Source: Candidatus Poseidoniales archaeon | GTDB taxonomy: Archaea > Thermoplasmatota > Poseidoniia > Poseidoniales > Poseidoniaceae | Direction of reading: 5' to 3' | DNA: 34,248 bases | Assembly: GCA_003602415.1 (NCBI GenBank) | Contig: QQSK01000006.1 | Location: 20,738-54,985 of the forward strand | Shown here: in pieces, positions 8,262 through 14,265 of the stretch | How the letters are laid out: every line of letters begins with the position of its first letter | Numbering within the stretch: position 1 is the stretch's first letter | Translations under genes and position numbers: made by a program | The notes under the pieces: model-generated | What the model was told of the DNA's origin: nothing | Seen by the model: the letters and a program-made list of their open reading frames with translations, nothing else | Databases searched by the model: none

Positions 8262-8288
8262 CAATTGGATTTTTTAATTTTGCAATTG
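8262..8288 (-). promoter_or_regulatory. CAATTG-flanked A-rich element before infB
   Basis: Read on the minus strand this is CAATTG, then CAAAATTAAAAAATC, then CAATTG, ending 11 bases before the infB start; the second CAATTG runs into the GGAGG ribosome binding site. A nearly identical element lies at 11716-11741 upstream of an unrelated gene. The A-rich centre could be a TATA-like promoter element for internal transcription of infB, and the CAATTG palindromes could be an operator. Function is inferred from repetition and position only. Confidence 0.4.
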
Positions 8289-8298
8289 AAGTGCAAAA

Positions 8299-8745
8299 TC
8301 ACTCATAGACCCAAGATTGACTATCTTGAGTCCACTCGTTAATTCCTTCTGGGAACCATAATCCTAGTTCAAATTCAGCGGTTTCTGGAGCATCAGATCC
8401 GTGAATCATATTGTAACCAATATCCATTCCGAAGTCACCTCTAATTGTTCCAGGCGCAGCTTCACGGCCATTGGTTGGTCCAATCAAATTTCTTGCAACA
8501 CTAATTGCATCTCTTCCAGACCAAGCCATACAAACAACCGGTCCTGAAGTTACGAATTTAATCAATCCAGGGAAAAACGGTCTTTCGGAATGAACAGCAT
8601 AGTGTTCTTTTGCAATTTCTTCGCTAGGAATAACTTGCTTTAATCCGACTAGTTGTAGTCCCTTTCTTTCAAATCGTTGGATGATTTCTCCAACAAGTCC
8701 ACGTTGTACGCCATCAGGCTTTACCATTACATAGGTAGTCTCCAT
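8299..8745 (-). CDS. ndk: Nucleoside diphosphate kinase
   Basis: It transfers the gamma phosphate from ATP to NDPs through a phosphohistidine and keeps NTP pools balanced. The protein has 148 residues, the normal size. It begins [20 protein letters not shown], the family N-terminus, and the active-site stretch [10 protein letters not shown] contains the phosphorylated His (residue ~115). The start at 8745 is chosen over an upstream in-frame ATG because it matches the family start and has GGTGG seven bases ahead. It lies between eL24 and aIF5B in the conserved ribosomal cluster, 48 bases before infB and 73 bases after the eL24 stop. Confidence 0.96.
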   Translation of the reverse strand: METTYVMVKPDGVQRGLVGEIIQRFERKGLQLVGLKQVIPSEEIAKEHYAVHSERPFFPGLIKFVTSGPVVCMAWSGRDAISVARNLIGPTNGREAAPGTIRGDFGMDIGYNMIHGSDAPETAEFELGLWFPEGINEWTQDSQSWVYE

Positions 8746-8818
8746 ACTAATTCCACCATTTTGGCCGACTGGCATGCCCTATATGAGCACAACGATTGAA
8801 TCGATGGTTGTTAAAACT

Positions 8819-9007
8819 TCAAATTCCGCCCTTGACGTAGTGACGAGTCCACTTTACTGTGCGGGAATTTCGCTTTAGTTTGACTGCATTCTTACGAGCC
8901 TTACTGTTAGCAAACCACTGAACTGTTCCATCACGGCGAACGAACATCAGACCGGTACCCGGTTCGATGATTTCTCCTGAAAAACTGCAAATTCTTTGTT
9001 CTGGCAT
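8819..9007 (-). CDS. rpl24e: 50S ribosomal protein eL24 (zinc-less form)
   Basis: This 62-residue large-subunit protein keeps the core EPGTGLMFVRRDGTVQWF and ends RNSRTVKWTRHY, diagnostic of eL24. The start at 9007 has GGTGA five bases upstream, and that site overlaps the eS28 stop codon, so the two genes are probably coupled. Most archaeal eL24 proteins bind zinc with CxxC and CxxxC. Here only the first Cys remains (ICSFSG), and the second pair is replaced (FANSKARK). The eukaryotic protein also has CSFSG and lacks a complete zinc site, so this copy resembles the eukaryotic pattern at that point. Confidence 0.94.
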   Translation of the reverse strand: MPEQRICSFSGEIIEPGTGLMFVRRDGTVQWFANSKARKNAVKLKRNSRTVKWTRHYVKGGI

Positions 9008-9012
9008 ATCGA

Positions 9013-9237
9013 TCACCTGTAATTCAGCTTACGTGCTTCTCTACCTGTGTCTCTTAGCATTAGTATATCGCCAACACGAACAGGTCCAACCACGTTTCTA
9101 GTAATAATTCGTCCCACGTCACGTGGGTTTGGTGCATCGTTAACACGCACCTTTACTTGAGTCGCTTCTCCAGTCATACCGGTTCTTCCGACTACTTCGA
9201 CAACCTCTGCAGGCCATCCTCCAAGTTCTTCAGACAT
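9013..9237 (-). CDS. rps28e: 30S ribosomal protein eS28
   Basis: This small-subunit protein has 74 residues, normal for the family. The core has the family pattern: a beta-rich segment with [16 protein letters not shown], then [22 protein letters not shown] and the terminal RKLNYR. It sits between L7Ae (29 bases upstream) and eL24 (5 bases downstream), the standard archaeal order. Its stop codon is embedded in the eL24 ribosome binding site, suggesting linked translation of the two small ribosomal proteins. Confidence 0.96.
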   Translation of the reverse strand: MSEELGGWPAEVVEVVGRTGMTGEATQVKVRVNDAPNPRDVGRIITRNVVGPVRVGDILMLRDTGREARKLNYR

Positions 9238-9266
9238 ATCTTATTCCTCCGAAATCAGTTTTGGAT

Positions 9267-9638
9267 TCAGTTGGAAAGCCCCTTGACAAGCTCTACAACT
9301 TCGTTGAATTTCTCTTGTGCTCCTTTGGAAACTTCAAGAAGAGCCAATGATGCAGTCTTTACTCCACCAGGCATTCCGGCTTCCTTAGCCAGGAACTCTT
9401 GGCTAGGAACGTATCCGAATGGAATACCTTTCTCAGCGCAGATTAGAGGGATGTGAGCCAGTAATTCTGGCGGGTTGACATCCTCTGCCATAATGATGAA
9501 CTTAGCAGTGCCACGTTCTGCGGCCTTAGTTACCTCATTAGATCCTTTTTTCATTCTTCCGTTGTTGTTCGCCTGAACCATCTCGTAGATCTTGTCTGCG
9601 ACATCGTTAGGGGTATCAAATGACACGTGTGCACTCAT
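9267..9638 (-). CDS. rpl7ae: Ribosomal protein L7Ae (kink-turn RNA binding)
   Basis: L7Ae binds kink-turn RNA in the 50S subunit, box C/D and H/ACA guide RNPs and RNase P. The protein has 123 residues from the chosen start. The RNA-contact segment KKGSNEVTKAAERG and the following KFIIMAEDVNPPELLAHIP are highly characteristic. The start at 9638 is chosen over in-frame ATGs further upstream because the protein then begins at the family N-terminus and has a GAGTGAT sequence close upstream. A TTTATA element at 9690-9695 on the minus strand is placed to promote the whole L7Ae-S28e-L24e-Ndk-IF5B operon. Confidence 0.96.
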   Translation of the reverse strand: MSAHVSFDTPNDVADKIYEMVQANNNGRMKKGSNEVTKAAERGTAKFIIMAEDVNPPELLAHIPLICAEKGIPFGYVPSQEFLAKEAGMPGGVKTASLALLEVSKGAQEKFNEVVELVKGLSN

Positions 9639-9689
9639 TGAAATCACTCTCATGCTTATGTGAAGCAACGCTGCGCACGACCTCGCGAA

Positions 9690-9695
9690 TATAAA
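9690..9695 (-). promoter_or_regulatory. TATA box candidate for the rpl7ae operon
   Basis: The minus strand reads GTGTTTATATTCGCG here, with TTTATA as box A. At the usual archaeal spacing of ~25 bases transcription would begin near 9665, leaving a short leader before the L7Ae start at 9638. It is the only TATA-like sequence in the gap to prs. Confidence 0.5.
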
Positions 9696-9724
9696 CACCA
9701 CGGATTAGGATTTATGAGTTAAAA

Positions 9725-10660
9725 TCACAAATCCTTGAGGATATTACGCACACCTCGAGCCAATGCAGCCCCTCCTGAGATGACTGCCCTGCTATTGGAA
9801 AGACTGGAAGTTGCATGTATGCCGTCCACATGATTACCCAGTCTTGCAATCGCGCCGCCAGTAAACAACCCATGAGTACATGCGGCATGAACTTCGACGG
9901 CTCCTTGGCTACGTAATGCATCAGCAGCCTTGCAGATAGTCCCTCCTGTGGCAATCATGTCATCAACGATGGCGACAATCTTTCCATCGACATCCAAATC
10001 TTTGGCCTTGTGAACAATAGTGTGAGCATCAATTCTAGTTTTTTCCAAGTAAGAGAATGGTAGTCCAATGGCCTCAGCAACCGCGCTAGCTCGGTCAATC
10101 GCTCCTTTGTCGGGCGATAGGATGAAGTCAGGCCCAACTGTTTCTTGAAGATGAACAGCAATTTCCGGCATTGCAGAAGTGAACTCTACTGGAATTGGCA
10201 TTTCTTGTAATGCAGCAGGTGCGTGGAGGTCGAAAACAACAATTCCATCACAGTGAGCCGAGAGTAATCTTCCAATCGCTTTTGCACTAATCGCTTCTCC
10301 GGGTCTGAATCTTTTATCCTGACGTGAATATCCAAAGTATGGTATTGCTACAATTACTCCTGGGCCAACCGGATCCATAGATTGAGGCCCAATTTCTTTC
10401 AAATTGTCAGTCCTTCCTGCACGTACGTCTCTCAATGCTTCCAATAACAATAATGTCTCAACTATTCCAGCATCAGGGAAAGTGTTTGAGACTAAAACTA
10501 CTGGTTCCTTTCGAACCGCTTGTATTGAATCTTCAGGAATTCGAATGTAACCTTCCGAATCGGGGAATCTTCTGGCTTCTAATGAATGATGCTCCCATCC
10601 CAATTCACTTGCAAGGTCCATTGCAAGAGCCCGGGAGTTGCTACCAGACACCACTACCAT
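9725..10660 (-). CDS. prs: Ribose-phosphate pyrophosphokinase (PRPP synthetase)
   Basis: It makes PRPP from ribose 5-phosphate and ATP for purine, pyrimidine, histidine and related synthesis. The protein has 311 residues, close to bacterial Prs. The ATP-binding YSRQDKRF is at ~111-118, the metal/substrate segment VFDLHAPA at ~142-149, and the PRPP-binding loop IVDDMIATGGT at ~231-241. The N-terminal FPDSEGYIRI also matches. No clear ribosome binding site precedes the ATG, so the transcript may be leaderless or short-leadered. It is followed at some distance by the L7Ae operon on the same strand. Confidence 0.95.
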   Translation of the reverse strand: MVVVSGSNSRALAMDLASELGWEHHSLEARRFPDSEGYIRIPEDSIQAVRKEPVVLVSNTFPDAGIVETLLLLEALRDVRAGRTDNLKEIGPQSMDPVGPGVIVAIPYFGYSRQDKRFRPGEAISAKAIGRLLSAHCDGIVVFDLHAPAALQEMPIPVEFTSAMPEIAVHLQETVGPDFILSPDKGAIDRASAVAEAIGLPFSYLEKTRIDAHTIVHKAKDLDVDGKIVAIVDDMIATGGTICKAADALRSQGAVEVHAACTHGLFTGGAIARLGNHVDGIHATSSLSNSRAVISGGAALARGVRNILKDL

Positions 10661-10774
10661 GTTGTAAGGGCTTGAGAGGGGGCTAAATGAGGATTCTTAT
10701 CATCTAGGCCAAATTAACAGAACAGCATCAAGGCTACAAATTCAACTAAATGCTACGCAGGCATCATTTCAAGG

Positions 10775-10848
10775 TGCGCGAGGCAGGACTCGAACCTGCG
10801 ACCTCCCGGTTATCAGCCGGGTGCTCCAGCCGACTAAGCTACCCGCGC
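10775..10848 (-). tRNA. tRNA-Ile (GAT anticodon)
   Basis: A full cloverleaf folds on the minus strand. The acceptor GCGCGGG pairs with CTCGCGC (one G-U). The T arm is GCAGG-TTCGAGT-CCTGC, and the anticodon stem CCCGG/CCGGG closes the loop CTGATAA, giving anticodon GAT. The discriminator base is A. The following bases are CCT, so CCA is not encoded and must be added. No intron is present in the anticodon loop. Confidence 0.95.
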
Positions 10849-10877
10849 AAAGGCAAGTCGGCGACCGGCCATCCCAT

Positions 10878-10883
10878 CATAAA
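10878..10883 (-). promoter_or_regulatory. TATA-like box for tRNA-Ile
   Basis: The minus strand reads CTTTATGATGG here, with TTTATG about 30 bases before the tRNA 5' end, the spacing expected of an archaeal box A. It lies in the gap between the PRC-barrel gene stop and the tRNA. Confidence 0.4.
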
Positions 10884-10896
10884 GACGACGGTACGG

Positions 10897-11487
10897 TCAC
10901 TCTTCGATTGCATCTGGGTCGTTAGCCTGCAGGTAAGACGGCAGGCCTAGCAACTTGTCGAATGTCCTTGAAAGAACAACTTCGTCTAAGCGCTCGCGTG
11001 TTCTTGCGAGTGCAGTGATTGGAATGTTGATCGTTGCATCGATTCCATATTGCATCTGTACGCCGATTCGAGTCTTTACGACCACGGCTCGGTATGTTCT
11101 CTTGATCTTTACAAGTTCAGTAATCACGCCGATTTCCATTCCTTGGTTGTCGAGTACAGCTCTATCCATCATCTCGTCTGGAGCATACAATTTCTCATCG
11201 ATTCTAACTGTGTTTCTCCATCTGCGTTGTAGTTCACGCATCGATTTGGATAACTTTACAGATCCATCATTTCTAATGCTGTGAATTAATTCCTTGTGTA
11301 AAGGCGCTAATTCTGCAGGTTTGCGCATGAATTCATCAGCAACTCCTGGCTCCACCATTATGCGCATTGAGCGCACTCTTGCTTCGTTCGGGTGGTGTCT
11401 CTCTCCTACGATGACTCCCACCTTCGTGTCGTTTACGTATACATCTCTTTGGAGTAACTCCTGGATGTCATAATCGTTGTTTGGCAT
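10897..11487 (-). CDS. Double PRC-barrel domain protein
   Basis: This 196-residue, probably cytosolic protein contains two PRC-barrel-like units. One is near residues 8-55 (LLQRDVYVNDTKVGVIVGER), the other near 115-180 (MDRAVLDNQGMEIGVITELV). They are joined by a basic helical stretch with RELQRRWRNTVRI. PRC barrels are small beta-barrel adaptors: they occur in RimM, in photosynthetic reaction centres, and in archaeal proteins, including cell-division factors that bind SepF in haloarchaea. The start at 11487 is favoured by GGAG nine bases upstream. The frame remains open to another ATG at 11595, adding 36 residues, which could be used from a leaderless transcript. It lies beside tRNA-Ile. Its partner is unknown. 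Confidence 0.8.
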   Translation of the reverse strand: MPNNDYDIQELLQRDVYVNDTKVGVIVGERHHPNEARVRSMRIMVEPGVADEFMRKPAELAPLHKELIHSIRNDGSVKLSKSMRELQRRWRNTVRIDEKLYAPDEMMDRAVLDNQGMEIGVITELVKIKRTYRAVVVKTRIGVQMQYGIDATINIPITALARTRERLDEVVLSRTFDKLLGLPSYLQANDPDAIEE

Positions 11488-11576
11488 TTTTCCCATCTCC
11501 TTGACCTTAAGTGTCTTGGCCAATCTATCCTCAACAGTGACGACTATTATAGTTGCCTCCTCGAAATTATAGTTTT

Positions 11577-11751
11577 CCAATTGAGTTTGACGCATAATCT
11601 ATGCTAGTTCAATTGGAGAAATAGATTAAATTCAATTTTATCACGCCTCGCGAAAAATCACTTTCAATTGGTGTCGCATAATCCTAAAGCCAAAATTAAA
11701 AACAGTGCAATTTTTCAATTGAAAATTAAAAAAACCAATTGAGTTTTTCGC
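11577..11751. repeat. Imperfect CAATTG-led direct repeats in a divergent intergenic region
   Basis: The AT-rich region between the PRC-barrel gene and the next gene contains five CAATTG palindromes, at 11578, 11610, 11665, 11716 and 11736. Two sit in a 17-base direct repeat: CCAATTGAGTTTGACGC at 11577-11593 and CCAATTGAGTTTTTCGC at 11735-11751 (two mismatches). A third, CAATTGGTGTCGCATAATC at 11665-11683, shares its CGCATAATC end with the sequence following the first copy. The array lies between divergent genes, as operators for a shared regulator would. No gene is visible between 11596 and 11760. Confidence 0.55.
11716..11741 (+). promoter_or_regulatory. CAATTG-flanked A-rich promoter-like element
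   Basis: The sequence is CAATTG, then AAAATTAAAAAAAC, then CAATTG, ending 19 bases before the ATG at 11761. The A-rich centre is in place to act as a TATA element for a leaderless or short-leader transcript of that gene. A near-identical copy lies upstream of infB at 8262-8288 on the other strand. Confidence 0.45.
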
Positions 11752-11760
11752 CAAGAGATA

Positions 11761-12480
11761 ATGTATTCTACACCCTTTGTACAGCCTAATTTGATGGCGA
11801 TAGTAATCCAAGGAGCAACCTGTTCATTTGGAGAAGCAGTGGTCGACAAATTGCTGTCTATGGACATAGATGTTGTAGCAAGGGAAGAATCTCATCGCCA
11901 AAGGAACCTTGATCTATTACAATTCTCAGAATCGAAACTTCTTGAAGAAGGGGATGGATTTTCTATTTCCTTTGACGGAAGTGATGCAGATATTATAATT
12001 GGTAAAGATATAATCGTCCACGATTTGATTCCTTCTAGAATCGATAGATGGATTGCACCAGAGTTTGAAAACTGGTTGAATGGAGAAAAAATAGACTCAC
12101 CATCTAGATTTTGGTTGAGCATAGCCGATGCTGCCAATGCGATTGCGCACATAGCAAATGCTGAATTGAAAGTCAAAGGAATAGATATGTGCGGGAGAAG
12201 GGAATGGAGCGCTAAAGACGCCAAAGCGGAATTTGATATGCTATGGGAGAGAACCAATCAAGGGCAAACAGGTGAGTTCACAGCTGCGACCTTATTTGGA
12301 CATCAAATAGCCGGTATGCAAGCCAAACCAATTACAGAGATGGGTATTCAGCGTCCTAACTTAGATCCATTGCATCAAATTTTACTGGATTTGACAGGAG
12401 ATGGCTGGAGACCTCTTATTCCATTACGTACAGGTTTTATGTCTCTCATTGCAGGCATTGTTTCAAGCAAGGTGGTTTAA
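11761..12480 (+). CDS. Rossmann-like, epimerase/SDR-related protein (degenerate)
   Basis: This 239-residue protein has an N-terminal beta strand and glycine-containing turn (MAIVIQGATCSFGEAVVDKL) like an NAD(P)-dependent epimerase or short-chain dehydrogenase, with GATCSFG in place of GATGFIG. A later stretch, WLSIADAANAIAHIANA, matches the conserved 'V-D-A-A-A-I' region of extended SDR proteins. The catalytic YxxxK is not visible and the protein is shorter than most active epimerases, so it may be non-enzymatic or much diverged. The ATG at 11761 suits a promoter at ~11722-11733. The ATG at 11794 would begin exactly at the Rossmann strand and is a plausible alternative. The acetyltransferase gene starts 2 bases after its stop. 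Confidence 0.72.
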   Translation: MYSTPFVQPNLMAIVIQGATCSFGEAVVDKLLSMDIDVVAREESHRQRNLDLLQFSESKLLEEGDGFSISFDGSDADIIIGKDIIVHDLIPSRIDRWIAPEFENWLNGEKIDSPSRFWLSIADAANAIAHIANAELKVKGIDMCGRREWSAKDAKAEFDMLWERTNQGQTGEFTAATLFGHQIAGMQAKPITEMGIQRPNLDPLHQILLDLTGDGWRPLIPLRTGFMSLIAGIVSSKVV

Positions 12481-12482
12481 TC

Positions 12483-12959
12483 ATGGAAATCAAGCATCTA
12501 GACGTTGAAGATGCCTCAAAGATATGGGAAATAAATGAACAAGGGCTTCCAGGAACTGGCAAGGTTAGCAAAGATGAAATCGTTCAATTATTGGCTTACT
12601 CTGATTATTCATTAGGAGCATACGATGGCGACCAATTGCTTGGTTTTGTAATATGTCTGCCTCCTAATACTGAATATGGGAGCCTAAATTATGCATGGTT
12701 CAATCAAAGGTATGATGATTTTCTTTATGTCGATAGAATCTCTGTGGCAAAAGAATCACAGAATCAGGGAATAGGCTCAAAACTTTACCAGCAGGTCAAA
12801 AAAAGGTCAGAAGAAATTGGAGTTCCTGTGACGGCCGAAGTGAATATCTACCCTCCAAACCCCGGTTCAATGAGATTCCATAGCAGGCATGACTTCGAAC
12901 AGGTCGGTGTTTTGGAACATGATGAAAAATCAGTTGCTTTGTTTGTTTATCAACAATAG
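12483..12959 (+). CDS. GNAT-family N-acetyltransferase
   Basis: This 158-residue protein has the GNAT fold order. Beta strands surround VDRISVAKESQNQGIGSKLY, in which QNQGIG (~93-98) is the acetyl-CoA pyrophosphate-binding Q/RxxGxG/A motif. The C-terminal segment NPGSMRFHSRHDFEQVGVLE corresponds to motif B, where an Asn and a downstream aromatic residue usually contact CoA. The substrate cannot be told from sequence. It begins 2 bases after the Rossmann-like gene stop, so the two genes are almost certainly co-transcribed and may act in one pathway. Confidence 0.88.
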   Translation: MEIKHLDVEDASKIWEINEQGLPGTGKVSKDEIVQLLAYSDYSLGAYDGDQLLGFVICLPPNTEYGSLNYAWFNQRYDDFLYVDRISVAKESQNQGIGSKLYQQVKKRSEEIGVPVTAEVNIYPPNPGSMRFHSRHDFEQVGVLEHDEKSVALFVYQQ

Positions 12960-13008
12960 TATGCCATGTCGGGACTTAGTTTATCATTGCGAGTGTGTAG
13001 GGTAAACC

Positions 13009-14127
13009 ATGTTTCGGGATAAGGGTCCCCTTTGGATTTATGAGGAAGAGGACCTTGTTTTCAATGCAAGCCCCGGAGTTGTCAGGTTCAGTGCAAAGCG
13101 CCATTTATTCTCTTTCTTAATGCCATTAGTTGTGTTCTTAATCGGTGCGATGATGTTTTCCTTGTTTTTCCAAAATTATGTGGTTTACAACTATGAAAAA
13201 ATGATGGATGAAGATGGCGACGAGCCTTGCTGGCCGGAATGGGAAGACAGGATTATACTAACCAATGGCACTTACATGTGTAAATCTGAATGGAATACAT
13301 ACCGTGAAGGATATTCCAATTACATGACTTCAGACAATCACTACAAATTCAAAGAATATGGAGAAACATATGAGCATAGGTGGTCAGAGCAGGATGGTTA
13401 CTTGTTTATCTCGTATATTCCATCTGATAGAGACCATTACGAGTGTTATGTTTACATTCGAGAATCAAACTTGCCTGAGAATCTCACCGGAGATGAGTTT
13501 TGGTTTTACTATTGGGAGAGACCAAATTTCCCGGATTGGTGCGATGAAGACCCAAGAACAGTAGACATAGAGTATATTTCCAATTCATCAATACCTTTCT
13601 ATGGAGAAAGGATATTCAAAGTGCATGAAACTCAAGGAGAATTGTGGTCTATTGAATTTGAACAATTCACTGAAGATGATCGGATAATTAGTGGATATTA
13701 CTACATTGACGAGTTCGAGGGCGGTTTGGTAGAGGATCTATTCCCTGCAGTACTAGGATTTGGATTGATGATTGGGCCCATATTCTTCGGTAGGAAAAAA
13801 GAAATTGTCATTGACATCAATAATTCAGTGTTTACAAAACAATTCGCAAGCACTCCACATTTAGCTAAATCGAAGATACTTGCAAAACCGTTTGAAATGT
13901 ATCTGATCCACACAACGAAAACAATTCATCACGCTGGTGATGAGAATAGCAGTTCATACACCACTGAAGCAAGTGGAATGGAGCTCAGTATTGCTGGCGA
14001 CGATGGTAATCTAATCGACGTGATTTTCTTCAGAACTCAGGATGCTAGAAGAGATTTCAAACAAACCTTGGAGAAAATAGAATTCGTAACTGGTAAGACA
14101 TTCGAAAATAGCAGTAATGAAACATGA
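13009..14127 (+). CDS. Two-pass membrane protein with aromatic/acidic outer domain
   Basis: I do not recognise this gene. The 372-residue protein has an N-terminal cytosolic stretch, a hydrophobic segment at ~33-55, a ~185-residue domain rich in Trp, Tyr, Asp and Glu with several Cys, and a second hydrophobic segment at ~242-262 followed by FFGRKKE. The last ~110 residues are then cytosolic and beta-rich (EIVIDINNSVFTKQF, later MELSIAGDDGNLIDVIFFRT), ending in a helix. That layout is reminiscent of a PH-like module, but this is only an impression. It begins 49 bases after the acetyltransferase and ends 3 bases before the tRNA-Gly gene on the other strand. Confidence 0.75.
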   Translation: MFRDKGPLWIYEEEDLVFNASPGVVRFSAKRHLFSFLMPLVVFLIGAMMFSLFFQNYVVYNYEKMMDEDGDEPCWPEWEDRIILTNGTYMCKSEWNTYREGYSNYMTSDNHYKFKEYGETYEHRWSEQDGYLFISYIPSDRDHYECYVYIRESNLPENLTGDEFWFYYWERPNFPDWCDEDPRTVDIEYISNSSIPFYGERIFKVHETQGELWSIEFEQFTEDDRIISGYYYIDEFEGGLVEDLFPAVLGFGLMIGPIFFGRKKEIVIDINNSVFTKQFASTPHLAKSKILAKPFEMYLIHTTKTIHHAGDENSSSYTTEASGMELSIAGDDGNLIDVIFFRTQDARRDFKQTLEKIEFVTGKTFENSSNET

Positions 14128-14130
14128 ATG

Positions 14131-14205
14131 TGGTGCGAGAGCCGGGACTCGAACCCGGGTTCAAGCGTTGGCAACGCTCGGTGATAACCACTACACTACT
14201 CTCGC
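14131..14205 (-). tRNA. tRNA-Gly (GCC anticodon), CCA encoded
   Basis: A full cloverleaf folds on the minus strand. The acceptor GCGAGAG pairs perfectly with CTCTCGC. The T arm is CCGGG-TTCGAGT-CCCGG, and the anticodon stem GAGCG/CGCTT (one G-U) closes the loop TTGCCAA, giving anticodon GCC. The discriminator is A and the gene ends in an encoded CCA at 14131-14133, unlike the tRNA-Ile in this window. No intron is seen in the anticodon loop. Confidence 0.96.
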
Positions 14206-14232
14206 AAGTGTAACCCTCGGATTGGACGGGGG

Positions 14233-14238
14233 TATAAA
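14233..14238 (-). promoter_or_regulatory. TATA box for tRNA-Gly
   Basis: The minus strand reads CCGTTTATACCCCC. TTTATA is about 28 bases before the tRNA 5' end at 14205, a textbook archaeal box A spacing that would start transcription at or just before the mature 5' end. It lies between the surface-protein stop and the tRNA. Confidence 0.6.
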
Positions 14239-14265
14239 CGGTTGTCGATGGTCAAAAATGGCGCT

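Noticed and set aside
9639-9701. N-terminal extension of L7Ae containing a hydrophobic run
   Set aside because: It would look like a signal peptide on a ribosomal protein; the start at 9638 fits the family and has a ribosome site, and the extension overlaps the candidate TATA box.
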